NCBI RefSeq assembly: GCF_003387575.1
Contig: NZ_QUAB01000010.1
Location: forward strand, 1-64,000
Direction: 5' to 3'
Source: Microbacterium bovistercoris
GTDB taxonomy: Bacteria > Actinomycetota > Actinomycetes > Actinomycetales > Microbacteriaceae
DNA length: 64,000 bases
Below, one piece after another: positions 18,202 to 27,643 of the stretch; the first letter of the stretch is position 1; every line of letters begins with the position of its first letter. The translations under genes and the position numbers were made by a program. Below the pieces are notes generated by a model that ran no database searches, was not told where the DNA came from, and was given only the letters and a program-made list of their open reading frames with translations.

Positions 18202-19479
18202 ATGTCCGACTCCTCCCGCACTCCCGCGAGCACCGAAGACGCTCCACGCCTGGCCGCGACCAAGAAGCGCGTCGGCCGCAGCGCCGTGATCGGCGCGATC
18301 TTCCTGATGGCCACCAGCGCCATCGGCCCCGGATTCATCACCCAGACCGCCACCTTCACCGCCACCCTCGGCGCTTCCTTCGCCTTCGCGATCCTCGTCT
18401 CGGTGATCATCGACATCGCCGTGCAGCTGAACGTGTGGCGCATGATCACCTCCTCCGGCAAGCGCGCCGGCGAGCTCGCGAACAGCGCCATCCCGTTCTC
18501 CGGTCACGTGATCGCCGTGCTGGTGATCATCGGCGGCCTGGCGTTCAACATCGGAAACATCGCCGGCGGCGGGCTCGGTCTGAACGCCCTGCTCGGCATC
18601 GACCCGAAGCTCGGCGGCCTGGTCACCGCGGCGATCGCCATCACGATCTTCCTCATCAAGAAGGCCGGCAAGGTGATGGACGTCGTGCTCGTCATCCTCG
18701 GCGTCGGCATGATCGTGATGACCGTCATCGTCGCATTCATCTCGCAGCCGCCGGTCGGCGATGCGCTGCGCCAGACGTTCCTGCCCGACACCATCAACTT
18801 CGCGACGATCACCACGATCGTCGGTGGTACCGTCGGCGGGTACATCACCTACTCCGGCGCACACCGGTACCTCGATTCCGGCAACACCGGTCCCGAGCAC
18901 GCAGGCCCCGTCATGCGGGCCGCCTCGAACGGCATCTTCGTCACCGGCATCATGCGGTACGTGCTCTTCCTCGCGATCCTCGGCGTCGTGGCATCCGGCG
19001 TCACGCTCGATCTGACCACCCAGGCGGCCAACCCCGCCGGACAGGCCTTCGGCGCCGTGCTCGGCGATGCCGGCATGCGCATCTTCGGTGCGATCTTCTG
19101 GGCCGCCGCGATCAGTTCGGTGATCGGCGCCGCCTACACGTCGGCGACGTTCCTCTCCACGTTCCACAAGCGGTTCCTCGGCGGCTGGTCGCTGCAGTGG
19201 GCGACCGTGGTGTTCATCGTCGTGTCGCTGATCGTGTACCTCTCGATCGGCACCGCTCCCGCCGCGATCCTCGTGTTCGTGGGAGGCTTCAACGGACTGA
19301 TCCTGCCGATCGGTCTCACGGTGTTCATGTACATCGGATGGTTCCGCGCCGACCTGCTCGGCGTGAAGCGGTACCCGCGCTGGCTGCTCATCGCCGGCAC
19401 CCTGGTCACCGCCCTCACCTGGTACATGGGCGCGGTCTCGATCGGCCCGATCTTCGCCTTCCTCGGGATAGGAGCATAG
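18202..19479 (+). CDS. NRAMP-like membrane transporter associated with 5-oxoprolinase
   Basis: A 425-residue integral membrane protein with about 11 helices, beginning after a 30-residue cytosolic tail. Motifs [16 protein letters not shown] and [11 protein letters not shown] resemble NRAMP/SLC11 transporters; members of this subgroup next to PxpA/B/C genes are commonly annotated as divalent metal transporters, although an organic substrate such as 5-oxoproline is equally plausible. The start at 18202 lies after the -10 box; an upstream in-frame ATG at 18160 would be too close to the promoter. It is first in the operon, with pxpA 4 nt downstream. Confidence 0.85.
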   Translation: MSDSSRTPASTEDAPRLAATKKRVGRSAVIGAIFLMATSAIGPGFITQTATFTATLGASFAFAILVSVIIDIAVQLNVWRMITSSGKRAGELANSAIPFSGHVIAVLVIIGGLAFNIGNIAGGGLGLNALLGIDPKLGGLVTAAIAITIFLIKKAGKVMDVVLVILGVGMIVMTVIVAFISQPPVGDALRQTFLPDTINFATITTIVGGTVGGYITYSGAHRYLDSGNTGPEHAGPVMRAASNGIFVTGIMRYVLFLAILGVVASGVTLDLTTQAANPAGQAFGAVLGDAGMRIFGAIFWAAAISSVIGAAYTSATFLSTFHKRFLGGWSLQWATVVFIVVSLIVYLSIGTAPAAILVFVGGFNGLILPIGLTVFMYIGWFRADLLGVKRYPRWLLIAGTLVTALTWYMGAVSIGPIFAFLGIGA

Positions 19480-19483
19480 GAAC

Positions 19484-20248
19484 ATGGCATCCATCGACCT
19501 GAACTCGGACCTGGGCGAGAACGTGCCCGACCGCATCGTGTCGGACGACGAGAGCATGCTCGCGATCGTCACCAGCGCGAACGTGTCGTGCGGCTTCCAC
19601 GCCGGCAGCCCGGAGGGCATCCGGCGTACCCTCGCCGCGGCCGTCGCGAACGGCGTCACGATCGGCGCGCACCCCGGCTACCGCGACTACGAGAACTTCG
19701 GCCGCACGAAGGTCGACATCGACTCGGCCACCTTGCAGGCGCACGTGGAGTACCAGCTCGGGGCGCTCGCCGGCCTGACGAGGGCCGTCGGCGGCGCAGT
19801 CGCCTACGTCAAGCCGCACGGCGCGCTGTACAACACGATCGCCCGCGATGAGCGGCAGGCGAAGGACGTCGTCGCCGCGATCCGCGCGATCGACCCGAGC
19901 CTCGTGCTGCTCGGCCTCGCCGGTGGCGTCGTGCTCGACGTCGCCGAGCGCGCCGGCCTGGCGGTCGCGGCCGAGGCGTTCGCCGACCGCGCCTACCTGC
20001 CCGACGGACAGTTGGTCTCGCGCACCGAGGCGGGGTCGGTGCTGCACGACGCGAACGCCGTCGCCGAGCGGATGCTGCGCCTCGCCGAGTCCGGCGTCAT
20101 CCGCGCGATCGACGGCACCGACGTGCACGTCGAGGCGCAGTCGATCTGCGTGCACGGCGACAGTGAGGGATCGGTCGCCATGGCGGCCGAGACCCGGCGC
20201 CTGCTCGAGGCCTCCGGCGTGACGATCGCCCCGTTCGCCGGGGCCTGA
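19484..20248 (+). CDS. pxpA: 5-oxoprolinase subunit PxpA (LamB/YcsF family)
   Basis: A 254-residue cytosolic protein, the standard PxpA length. Signatures are the N-terminal [21 protein letters not shown] and [14 protein letters not shown], followed by [10 protein letters not shown]. With PxpB and PxpC it performs ATP-dependent opening of 5-oxoproline to glutamate, clearing a damage product of glutamine and glutathione metabolism. It is followed after 1 nt by a 19-codon frame and then by the PxpB-PxpC fusion. Confidence 0.95.
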   Translation: MASIDLNSDLGENVPDRIVSDDESMLAIVTSANVSCGFHAGSPEGIRRTLAAAVANGVTIGAHPGYRDYENFGRTKVDIDSATLQAHVEYQLGALAGLTRAVGGAVAYVKPHGALYNTIARDERQAKDVVAAIRAIDPSLVLLGLAGGVVLDVAERAGLAVAAEAFADRAYLPDGQLVSRTEAGSVLHDANAVAERMLRLAESGVIRAIDGTDVHVEAQSICVHGDSEGSVAMAAETRRLLEASGVTIAPFAGA

Positions 20249-20249
20249 G

Positions 20250-20309
20250 ATGACCGTCGTCGCCGCCCCCGCCCGCACCGACATCCCCGATGCGGAGTAC
20301 GTGATCTGA
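20250..20309 (+). CDS. possible 19-residue coupling peptide between pxpA and the pxpB-C fusion
   Basis: ATG at 20250, one base after the pxpA stop, opens MTVVAAPARTDIPDAEYVI and stops at 20307-20309, overlapping the next ATG as TGATG. The arrangement would couple translation of pxpA to the fusion gene. It could equally be the residue of a deleted gene. No function is implied. Confidence 0.3.
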   Translation: MTVVAAPARTDIPDAEYVI

Positions 20310-21922
20310 TGCGCATCCTCACCGCCTCCGACCGAGCGCTGCTCGTCGAGGCCGCCGACCTCGACGAGGCGATGCGGCTGAACCTGGCTTGGGCCGGGAC
20401 GCCCGGCGTCGTCGAGCTGATCCCCGGGGCGCGCACGGTGCTGGTGCGCTTCGACCCGCTGCGGGTCGAAGCCGAGACGCTCGCCGACGTGCTGTCGTCG
20501 ACGACGGTGGATGCCGCACACGTGCCGCACGTCGGCGAGGTGGCCATCCCGGTGCGTTACGACGGCGAGGACCTCACCGACGTGGCCGCACTGCTCGGCG
20601 TCTCGGTCGATGAGGTCATCGCCCGGCATCTCGCCGCGGAGTGGCAGGTCGCGTTCTCGGGCTTCGCTCCCGGGTTCGGGTACGCGGTCGGCTCGGACCC
20701 GCTCTTCGACGTGCCTCGGCGGTCCTCGCCGCGCACACGGGTGCCCGCCGGTTCGGTCGCCCTCGCCGGCCACTTCACCGGCGTGTACCCGCGCGAGAGC
20801 CCCGGCGGCTGGCAGCTGATCGGTCGCACGGATGCGGTGATGTGGGACATCGACCGCGACCCGCCCGCGCTGTTCTCGCCCGGAACCCTGGTGCGGTTCG
20901 AGCGAGCCGAGCGTGAGGTGGTGTCCTCTCCTCCGGGTCCTGAGCGCCCTTCGTCTCGCTTCGCTCGCTCAGGATCCGCGGAACAGCGAGACGAAGGGCG
21001 CCCCGCGCCCGGCACCCTGGAGGTCCTCCGCCCAGCCCTCCAGCTGCTCGTGCAGGACTTCGGTCGCCCGGGCCACGCCGCGCTCGGCGTCTCCGCCTCC
21101 GGCGCCGCCGACCGCACGGCGATGCGCGACGGGAACCGCGCCGTGGGCAACACCTCGGATGCCGCGGTGCTGGAGATCGTCGGAGGGGCCGCGCTGCGCT
21201 ATCGCGGCGTCCCCACCGTCGCCGCGATCGCAGGGGCTTCCGGCGAGATGAGGCTGTATGCCGCGGACGGCATGGAACGCGGCATCCGCCTGGGTGCTCC
21301 GTTCGCACTCGACGACGGGGACGAGATGCGGCTCGGACACCCCGACCGCGGACTGCGGTACGCGCTCGCCGTGCGGGGCGGCATCCTGACCGCGCCGGCG
21401 CTCGGCAGCGCGGCATCCGACACCCTCGCCGGACTGGGACCCGCGCCGCTCGCCGCGGGCGACGTCATCGCGGTGGGAGATCCGCGCACAGCCCCGCATC
21501 CGGTCGATCCCGAGCCGCTCGTCCGCGAACTGCCGGCAGTCGGGGAGGCCGTCGAGCTGGGCATCGTGCTCGGCCCGCGGGACGACTGGTTCACCGACGC
21601 GGCGATCGCCGCGCTGACCGGCCAGGAGTGGGACGTCACTCCGCGGTCCGACCGTGTCGGCATCCGCCTGCACGGCGAGACTCCGCTGGAGCGCGCCGTC
21701 GCGGGGGAACTGCCCAGCGAGGGCGCCGTGACCGGGGCGATCCAGGTACCGCCGGACGGCCAGCCGGTGCTGTTCCTGCCCGACCATCCGCTCACCGGCG
21801 GCTATCCGATCATCGGCGCGGTCATCGATCGCGACCTCGACATCGCCGGACAGCTGCCGCCTGGGGTGCGGGTGCGGTTCCGGGTGCTGGGGACCACCAC
21901 GAGGGAAGGGACCCCATCATGA
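20309..21922 (+). CDS. fused 5-oxoprolinase subunits PxpB-PxpC
   Basis: A 537-residue fusion of KipI-like PxpB (about 1-205; GFAPGFGYAVG and YPRESPGGWQLIGR) and KipA-like PxpC (about 235-537; LLVQDFGRPGHAALGVSASG near its start). The two act with PxpA in 5-oxoproline cleavage. Separate genes are common elsewhere, and fused forms such as urea amidolyase-type proteins also exist. The linker at about residues 208-231 (PGPERPSSRFARSGSAEQRD) is encoded by an inserted family A palindromic repeat read in frame. The start overlaps a tiny upstream frame, and the stop overlaps the biotin carboxylase start by 4 nt. Confidence 0.92.
   Translation: MRILTASDRALLVEAADLDEAMRLNLAWAGTPGVVELIPGARTVLVRFDPLRVEAETLADVLSSTTVDAAHVPHVGEVAIPVRYDGEDLTDVAALLGVSVDEVIARHLAAEWQVAFSGFAPGFGYAVGSDPLFDVPRRSSPRTRVPAGSVALAGHFTGVYPRESPGGWQLIGRTDAVMWDIDRDPPALFSPGTLVRFERAEREVVSSPPGPERPSSRFARSGSAEQRDEGRPAPGTLEVLRPALQLLVQDFGRPGHAALGVSASGAADRTAMRDGNRAVGNTSDAAVLEIVGGAALRYRGVPTVAAIAGASGEMRLYAADGMERGIRLGAPFALDDGDEMRLGHPDRGLRYALAVRGGILTAPALGSAASDTLAGLGPAPLAAGDVIAVGDPRTAPHPVDPEPLVRELPAVGEAVELGIVLGPRDDWFTDAAIAALTGQEWDVTPRSDRVGIRLHGETPLERAVAGELPSEGAVTGAIQVPPDGQPVLFLPDHPLTGGYPIIGAVIDRDLDIAGQLPPGVRVRFRVLGTTTREGTPS
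20931..21000. repeat. family A palindromic element inserted in the PxpB-PxpC linker
   Basis: CGCCCTTCGTCTCG (20945-20958) and CGAGACGAAGGGCG (20987-21000) are perfect 14-bp inverted arms around an inner segment ending GCTCAGGATCCGCGGA. The inner segment and arms are shared with the intergenic copy at 33421-33487. The insertion preserves the reading frame. Confidence 0.85.
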
Positions 21923-23631
21923 AGAAGATCCTGATCGCGAACCGCGGCGAGATCGCCGTGCGCGTCATCCGCGCATGCACCGAGGCCGGCTACGCCTCGA
22001 TCGCCGTATACGCCGACCAGGACGCCGACGCACTCCATGTGCGCCTGGCCGACGAGGCGGTGGGACTGGGGGGCTCCACCGCCTCGTCGACATACCTGTC
22101 GATCGACGCGCTGCTCGACGCGGCCCGCACGAGCGGTGCCGACGCCGTGCACCCCGGCTACGGCTTCCTGTCGGAGAGCGCGGCGTTCGCCCGCGCCGTG
22201 GAAGACGCGGGACTGGTCTGGATCGGGCCGTCGCCCGAGAGCATCGAAGCGCTCGGCGACAAGATGACCGCTCGCCGCATCGCGCAGAAGGTCGGCGCAC
22301 CGCTCGCCGCGGGCACCGACCACGCTCTCGAGGGCCCCGCCGAGGCAGTCGCCTTCGCCGAGGAGCACGGCCTGCCGATCGCGATCAAGGCCGCGTTCGG
22401 CGGCGGCGGCCGCGGGCTGAAGGTCGTCCGCGAGCTGGACGAGGTCGCCGACGCGTTCGACGCGGCCACGCGCGAGGCGATCGTCGCCTTCGGGCGGGGG
22501 GAGTGCTTCGTGGAGCGGTTCCTCGAGTCGCCCCGGCACGTCGAGGTGCAGGTGCTCGGCGACGGACAGGGCGGAGTCGTCGTGGTCGGCGACCGGGACT
22601 GCTCGATGCAGCGCCGCAACCAGAAGCTCATCGAGGAGGCGCCGGCGCCCGGGCTCACCGACGAGCAGCGCGAACGCATCCACGAGGCCGCGCGGCGGAT
22701 CTGTGCCGAGGCCGGCTACCGCAGCGCCGGCACGGTCGAGTTCCTGCTCGCAGCCGACGGTACCATCTCATTCCTCGAGGTGAACACGCGGCTGCAGGTC
22801 GAGCACCCTGTGACCGAGGAGGTCACCGGCGTCGACCTGGTGCGCGAGCAGTTCCGTATCGCCTTCGGTGACGGCCCCTCGCTCAGGGAGACCCCTCGGC
22901 CGCTGGGTCACGCATTCGAGTTCCGCATCAACGCCGAGGACCCGGGGCGCGGATTCCTGCCGAGCCCAGCCCGCATCGACGTCCTCCGCATCCCCGGCGG
23001 CCCCGGCGTGCGCTGGGACTCCGGCGTCGAGGCCGGCGACACCGTACAGCCCGCCTTCGACTCGATGATCGCCAAGCTCATCGTGTACGCCGACTCCCGC
23101 GAAGCGGCATTGGTCCGCGCGCGCCGGGCGCTGCGCGAGCTGCACGTCGAGGGCCCGGCGACAGTGGTCGGCTTCGGCCGCCTCGCCGTGGACGCGCCGG
23201 AGTTCTCGACCGACGGCTTCGCGGTGCACACGCAGTGGATCGAGCAGGTGCTGCTGCCGCGGCTCGAGCCGCAGCTGCGGCCCGCGCCGGTCGAGGATGC
23301 CGGACTGGCGCGCTTCCCCGTCGAGATCGACGGTCGCCGTGTGATGCTCGGCCTTCCGACGGCCCTGCTGTCCGGGTTCGCCGGCGCGGCGGCATCCGCT
23401 CCGCAGCAGCCGACGGCCGACCCGGCTGAGCTGCGCGCTCCGTCGCCGGGCACGCTCGTGCGCTGGCTGGTGGACGACGGCGCGGATGTCGCAGAGGGCG
23501 ACGCGGTCGCCGTGCTGGACGCCATGAAGATGGAGACTCAGGTGATCGCGCATCGCAGCGGGACCATCGCGCACCGCGCGGAGGTCGGCGCGGCGCTGGC
23601 ACCGGACGGGCTGCTCGCGACGATCGCGTAG
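21919..23631 (+). CDS. biotin carboxylase with C-terminal biotinyl domain
   Basis: A 570-residue acyl-CoA-carboxylase-alpha-type protein. The N-terminal biotin carboxylase core (MKKILIANRGEIAVRVIRA) has an ATP-grasp domain with the glycine loop KAAFGGGGRGLKVV and the RDCSMQRRNQK segment (about 228-238). The C-terminal biotinyl domain has VLDAMKMET with the biotin-accepting Lys537. Start at 21919 is fixed by the family N-terminus and the 4-nt overlap with the PxpB-PxpC gene. No carboxyltransferase gene is nearby. Biotin carboxylase genes recur in pxp/kip operons, but their role there is not established. Confidence 0.92.
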   Translation: MKKILIANRGEIAVRVIRACTEAGYASIAVYADQDADALHVRLADEAVGLGGSTASSTYLSIDALLDAARTSGADAVHPGYGFLSESAAFARAVEDAGLVWIGPSPESIEALGDKMTARRIAQKVGAPLAAGTDHALEGPAEAVAFAEEHGLPIAIKAAFGGGGRGLKVVRELDEVADAFDAATREAIVAFGRGECFVERFLESPRHVEVQVLGDGQGGVVVVGDRDCSMQRRNQKLIEEAPAPGLTDEQRERIHEAARRICAEAGYRSAGTVEFLLAADGTISFLEVNTRLQVEHPVTEEVTGVDLVREQFRIAFGDGPSLRETPRPLGHAFEFRINAEDPGRGFLPSPARIDVLRIPGGPGVRWDSGVEAGDTVQPAFDSMIAKLIVYADSREAALVRARRALRELHVEGPATVVGFGRLAVDAPEFSTDGFAVHTQWIEQVLLPRLEPQLRPAPVEDAGLARFPVEIDGRRVMLGLPTALLSGFAGAAASAPQQPTADPAELRAPSPGTLVRWLVDDGADVAEGDAVAVLDAMKMETQVIAHRSGTIAHRAEVGAALAPDGLLATIA

Positions 23632-23656
23632 CGGCGGACTGCGGGAAGGGGCTGAC

Positions 23657-24304
23657 ATGCGGATCGCTGTATTGGGCGCAACCGGGCGGACCGGGCGCGC
23701 CGTGGTCTCGGCAGCGCTCGACGCGGGCCACGAGATCGTCGCGTACGTGCGCCGACCGGAGGCGGTCGTCCGTGCAGACGGTGTGCGCGCGGTCGGCGGA
23801 GCGCTGGACGACGTCGACGCGATGGCTGCGGCGCTGACCGACTGCGACGCGGTGGCCGTGGCACTCGGCACGACGGTCACCCGGCCGATGGCACCGGTCC
23901 TGCGCACGGCGATGCCTGCCGTGATCGAGGCGTGCCGGGTGGCCGGCGTCAGGAGGGTCATCGTGCTCTCCGCGCTCGGGGTGGGTGAGACGCTCATCTC
24001 CGTCCGCTTCCCCTATCGGCTCGTCGTCAGGACGGCGCTCCTCGCGCCGTTCCACGACCACGTCGCCGGCGAGGGCCTGCTCGCCGGGAGCGGCCTGGAG
24101 TGGACGACGATCCACCCTGGACTGCTCGGAGACGGTGCGGCTACGACCGATCCGGTGGTGGTCGACGCCGCGACGCGACGCGCGATGCCCGGCTGGCCGC
24201 GTACCGAGAGAGCGGATGTCGCCGCGGTGATGCTGCGCGTCATCGACGATGGCAAGACGTTCGGCAGGCGGCTCATCGTGCTGTCGGGGTCGCACGCATC
24301 CTGA
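23657..24304 (+). CDS. NAD(P)-binding SDR/NmrA-like protein
   Basis: A 215-residue atypical short-chain dehydrogenase. The N-terminal dinucleotide motif GATGRTGRAV (8-17) begins a single Rossmann domain, and the pattern RRVIVLSALGVGET is typical of NAD(P)H-binding NmrA/flavin-reductase-like proteins. Such proteins act as reductases or redox sensors; no substrate is predictable. It starts 25 nt after the biotin carboxylase gene and may be co-transcribed with it. Confidence 0.85.
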   Translation: MRIAVLGATGRTGRAVVSAALDAGHEIVAYVRRPEAVVRADGVRAVGGALDDVDAMAAALTDCDAVAVALGTTVTRPMAPVLRTAMPAVIEACRVAGVRRVIVLSALGVGETLISVRFPYRLVVRTALLAPFHDHVAGEGLLAGSGLEWTTIHPGLLGDGAATTDPVVVDAATRRAMPGWPRTERADVAAVMLRVIDDGKTFGRRLIVLSGSHAS

Positions 24305-24314
24305 TCCGGGCTGT

Positions 24315-24357
24315 CCGGGAGGAGGGGAGAGGACTCCCCATCCTTCCCCCCTCCCGG
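24315..24357 (+). terminator. nested hairpin after the SDR gene
   Basis: CCGGGAGG (24315-24322) and CCTCCCGG (24350-24357) enclose an inner pair GGGGA (24324-24328)/TCCCC (24335-24339). The position 10 bases after the stop suits a terminator; there is no T-run. The rest of 24358-24515 shows nothing recognisable. Confidence 0.45.
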
Positions 24358-24515
24358 TGCCGCGGGCAGGGCCCCCATGCCTCGCAGCCACTCCTCGCGG
24401 ACGCACGCCGAAGCGGCCACGGAGAGTTTCCCTGTTCCTCGGAGCACGATCCCGTCGGGTGCCGGGCGTCGTCGGAACGATCGGACGGCGATCCCCATCG
24501 CCGACCATTGATTTG

Positions 24516-24535
24516 TTGATTGAGGGTCCAATCAA
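24516..24535. promoter_or_regulatory. probable TetR operator
   Basis: TTGATTG (24516-24522) and CAATCAA (24529-24535) form a perfect 7-bp inverted repeat with a 6-bp spacer in an AT-rich patch about 70 bp before the TetR gene. The 20-bp size suits a TetR dimer, so autoregulation is likely. Confidence 0.5.
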
Positions 24536-24601
24536 TGAACACGATAGCATCATCGGGGAACATGGAGGAGCAGCGTTCGAGCATCGGGAAGGAGGCCGAG
24601 G

Positions 24602-25249
24602 ATGCCGCGTTCCGCGGAGCAGAACCGCGACGCCCGCGAGCGATCGCAGGCCGCCATCCTGGAGGCCGCTCTCGAGGTGTTCGGGGAGAGGGGCTATCAC
24701 GAGGCGAGCCTCGCCGAGATCGCCCGTCATGCGGGTGTCGCGCAGGGGCTCGTGAGCTACTACTTCGGCGGCAAGGAGCAGCTCGTCGGGGCCGTGCTCG
24801 ACGCGTACTTCGAGAAGATGACCGCGATGGCGTTCGGCGACGAGAGCGCCGACGACCGGCTGCGCATGCTCATCGACATGTCACTGATCGGCGCCGACCA
24901 GACCCTGCCGCAGCAGCGGATCACGCTCGGCCTGTCGATCCTGCCGACGACGCATCGCATCTATGCGGAGTCCGAGCAGCGCAACCTCGAAGCGGTGCTC
25001 GCCGCGGGCGGGCTGATGCAGGACCTGTTCCGCGAGCGCGGAGCATCCGATCCTGCGCTCGAAGAGGTCATGCTGCGCAGCGTGATCGAGGGCGTGATCG
25101 TGAAGCGAGCCGTGTATGGGAAGACCTACCCGCTGCAGGCCGCGCGCCGCTGGCTGCACCGGATGTACGGACTCGGCGACCCCGCCGAGCCGCTGCCCTT
25201 CGTAGCGGCCGATGCCCCGCAGATCGCGCTGCGCGCGATCGACGCGTAG
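24602..25249 (+). CDS. TetR-family transcriptional regulator
   Basis: A 215-residue regulator. The N-terminal helix-turn-helix (about 15-60) reads ILEAALEVFGERGYHEASLA, then GVAQGLVSYYFGGKEQL; the remainder is a helical ligand domain. A GGAAGGAGGCCGAGG stretch gives the ribosome site. A palindrome at 24516-24535 suggests autoregulation. The gene stands alone, with a convergent permease gene downstream; its ligand and other targets are not evident. Confidence 0.9.
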   Translation: MPRSAEQNRDARERSQAAILEAALEVFGERGYHEASLAEIARHAGVAQGLVSYYFGGKEQLVGAVLDAYFEKMTAMAFGDESADDRLRMLIDMSLIGADQTLPQQRITLGLSILPTTHRIYAESEQRNLEAVLAAGGLMQDLFRERGASDPALEEVMLRSVIEGVIVKRAVYGKTYPLQAARRWLHRMYGLGDPAEPLPFVAADAPQIALRAIDA

Positions 25250-25275
25250 CCCTCACCTGCTCCGGAGCTCCGGGG

Positions 25276-25311
25276 GCCTGAGCGAGCGAGGAACGAGCGA
25301 GACGAAGGGCG
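25276..25311. repeat. family A repeat between convergent TetR and uracil permease genes
   Basis: GCCTGAGCGAGC followed by CGAGACGAAGGGCG (25298-25311). It lies between the stops of convergent genes at 25249 and 25328, where it may work as a bidirectional terminator. Confidence 0.75.
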
Positions 25312-25327
25312 TTCGACGGTCGGGAGG

Positions 25328-26656
25328 TCACTCCTCCGGGTCGCCGCCGATCGGGCCGACCGCTGCGAGCGGCTTCGGGTCGTCCGCCCCGGTCCTGCGC
25401 AGCCGGGCGATCGCGTTGCCGCCGTGGTAGATGACGATCGCGGCGACCGTGGCGATGACGATGCCGCCCAGCTCGAAGCCGTTCTCGCCCTTGATGGCGA
25501 AGCCGCCGACCGCGACGATCAGCGCGACCGCGGCGGTGTACTGGTTCACCGGGCGGGCGAAGTCGACCCTGTTGTCGACCCAGATCTTGACGCCGATGAC
25601 GCCGATCAGACCGTACAGGGCGGTGGTCACGCCGCCGAGCACGCCGGCCGGCACCGAGTTGATGACGGCGCCGAACTTCGGCGACATGCTCAGCAGGATG
25701 GCGGTGATGCCGGCCACCCAGTACGCGGCGGTGGAGTACACCCGGGTGGATGCCATGACGCCGATGTTCTCGCCGTAGGTCGTGGTGCCCGATCCGCCGA
25801 AGAAGCCGGCGAGCGTGGTCGAGATTCCGTCGGCGATCAGCGCCTTGCCGGTGTTCTCATTGATCGCAGGGTCGCCGACCATGGTGGCGACGCCGCGCAC
25901 ATGGCCGACGTTCTCTGCGATGAGCACGAGCACGACAGGCAGGAACATCGCCATCGCCGACCAGGTGCCAGGGGTGGCGAAGTCGGGCAGCTGGAAGGTG
26001 GGCAGGCCCACCCAGTCGGCCTTCTCGACCGCGGTGAAGTCGAGTTCGCCGCGGATGCCGGCGAAGATGTAACCCGCGATCACGCCGAGGAAGATCGAGA
26101 TGCGGCCGAGGAACCCGCGGAAGACGACCGCGAACAGAATGGTCAGTGCGAGTGTGACGGACGCGGTGACCGGCGCCTGGGAGAAGTTGTTGTGCGCGGC
26201 GCCCGCGAGGTTGAACCCGATCAGCGCGACGATCGTGCCCGCCAGCACCGGCGGCAGGAATCGGTCGACCCAGGCGACGCCGGCGGTGTGCACCACCACG
26301 CCGATGATCGCCAGCAGGACGCCGACCGCGACGATGCCGGCCAGCGCCGATCCCGTCCCGGCGCTCGTCGTCGCCGCCGTGACCGGCGCGATGAACGCGA
26401 ACGACGAGCCGAGGTAGCTGGGGAGCTTGTTGCGCGTGACCAGTAGGAACAGGATCGTTCCCACGCCGCTGAACAGCAGCGTCGTCGGCACCGGGAAACC
26501 GGTGAGGATGGGCACCAGGAACGTGGCGCCGAACATCGCGACGACGTGCTGCACGCCGATCGCGATCGTGGCGGGCCAGTTCAGGCGCTCATCGGGACGG
26601 ACGACGGCGTCGGGCGCGACAGCGCGGCCGTTGCCGTGGATCTTCCACAGCGACAT
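25328..26656 (-). CDS. uracil/xanthine permease (NCS2 family)
   Basis: A 442-residue membrane transporter with about 14 helices. The N-terminal HVVAMFGATFLVPILTGFP and QxGENIG-type GTTTYGENIGVMA with the conserved Glu of helix 10 are typical of UraA-like nucleobase symporters. It imports uracil (or xanthine) with protons. GAGGAGC is the ribosome site before the ATG at 26656. A TAGTGT -10 box (26698 to 26693, minus strand) would give a 30-nt leader, too short for a riboswitch. It follows purC on the same strand, 74 nt apart, in keeping with a nucleotide-supply role. Confidence 0.92.
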   Translation of the reverse strand: MSLWKIHGNGRAVAPDAVVRPDERLNWPATIAIGVQHVVAMFGATFLVPILTGFPVPTTLLFSGVGTILFLLVTRNKLPSYLGSSFAFIAPVTAATTSAGTGSALAGIVAVGVLLAIIGVVVHTAGVAWVDRFLPPVLAGTIVALIGFNLAGAAHNNFSQAPVTASVTLALTILFAVVFRGFLGRISIFLGVIAGYIFAGIRGELDFTAVEKADWVGLPTFQLPDFATPGTWSAMAMFLPVVLVLIAENVGHVRGVATMVGDPAINENTGKALIADGISTTLAGFFGGSGTTTYGENIGVMASTRVYSTAAYWVAGITAILLSMSPKFGAVINSVPAGVLGGVTTALYGLIGVIGVKIWVDNRVDFARPVNQYTAAVALIVAVGGFAIKGENGFELGGIVIATVAAIVIYHGGNAIARLRRTGADDPKPLAAVGPIGGDPEE

Positions 26657-26730
26657 GCGGGCTCCTCGGGGGTAGGGGTGGAGGCTGGGGAAACACTATC
26701 GGTTCCCCCGTCCCGGCCGAGAAGGTGCGA

Positions 26731-27591
26731 TCAGGTCGTCAGGCGCTCGATGAGCTCGCGGTAGCGCGCGGCCGTCTGCTCGACGATCTCCTCCGGCAGC
26801 GCCGGAGGCTCGCCCTGCTTGTCCCAGTTGGCGGCGAGCCAGTTGCGCACGATCTGCTTGTCGAAGCTCGCCATCCGCTCGGCCGGCGTCGTCCCGGTGC
26901 GCCACGCCTCGGCATCCCAGTACCGCGACGAGTCGCTGGTGAGCACCTCGTCGGCGAGGCGCAGGGTGCCGTCGGCATCCGTGCCGAACTCGAACTTCGT
27001 GTCGGCGAGGATCAGGCCCTTCGCCTCGGCGATCTCGGCCGCACGGCGGTAGATCGCGAGGGACACGTCGCGCAGCTGCTCTGCGCGCTCCCGTCCGACG
27101 ATCTCGACGGCGCGCTCGAAGGAGATGTTCTCGTCGTGCTCGCCCATCGGCGCCTTGTAGGCCGGGGTGAACAACGGTTCGGGCAGGCGGTCGCCGTCCT
27201 GCAGGCCGGACGGAAGCGGGATGCCGCAGACGGTGCCGGATGCCTGGTACTCGGCCCATCCGGAGCCGGTGAGGTAACCGCGCACGACGCACTCGATCGG
27301 CAGCATCTCCAGCGACTGCGCGAGCATCGCGCGCCCGGCGACCACTTCGGGCACATCGCCCTCGATGAGGTGGTTGGGGAAGTCGAGCTGGTCGAACCAC
27401 CAGTTGCTCAGCGTGGTGAGCAGTGCGCCCTTCTGCGGGATGGCGGGGGAGAGCATGAAGTCGAACGCGCTCACCCGGTCGGACGCCACCATCAGCCGGC
27501 GCGTGTCGCCCGGGTCCTCCGAGGCGTACAGGTCGCGGACCTTCCCTGAGTAGAGGTGCCGCCAGCCGGGGATGCTCAATGCTTCGCTCAC
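26731..27591 (-). CDS. purC: SAICAR synthase (phosphoribosylaminoimidazole-succinocarboxamide synthase)
   Basis: A 286-residue enzyme of purine synthesis that joins aspartate to CAIR using ATP. Family motifs include YSGKVRDLY near the N-terminus, VASDRVSAFDFML, ECVVRGYLTGSGWAEY and DTKFEFG. The GTG at 27591 (VSEALSIPGW) is the best start: upstream in-frame codons lack family character. No convincing Shine-Dalgarno sequence precedes it. The other purine genes lie 5-9 kb away (purD, purM, purF), so the pathway genes are scattered locally rather than in one operon. Confidence 0.95.
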   Translation of the reverse strand: MSEALSIPGWRHLYSGKVRDLYASEDPGDTRRLMVASDRVSAFDFMLSPAIPQKGALLTTLSNWWFDQLDFPNHLIEGDVPEVVAGRAMLAQSLEMLPIECVVRGYLTGSGWAEYQASGTVCGIPLPSGLQDGDRLPEPLFTPAYKAPMGEHDENISFERAVEIVGRERAEQLRDVSLAIYRRAAEIAEAKGLILADTKFEFGTDADGTLRLADEVLTSDSSRYWDAEAWRTGTTPAERMASFDKQIVRNWLAANWDKQGEPPALPEEIVEQTAARYRELIERLTT

Positions 27592-27643
27592 GCGTACATC
27601 ATCGCATCCCCGACGTCGGAGGCCAGGCGTACTGTCGGAGACG

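Noticed and set aside
26657..26698. Purine or uracil riboswitch before the uracil permease
   Set aside because: The predicted leader is about 30 nt and has no aptamer-like structure.
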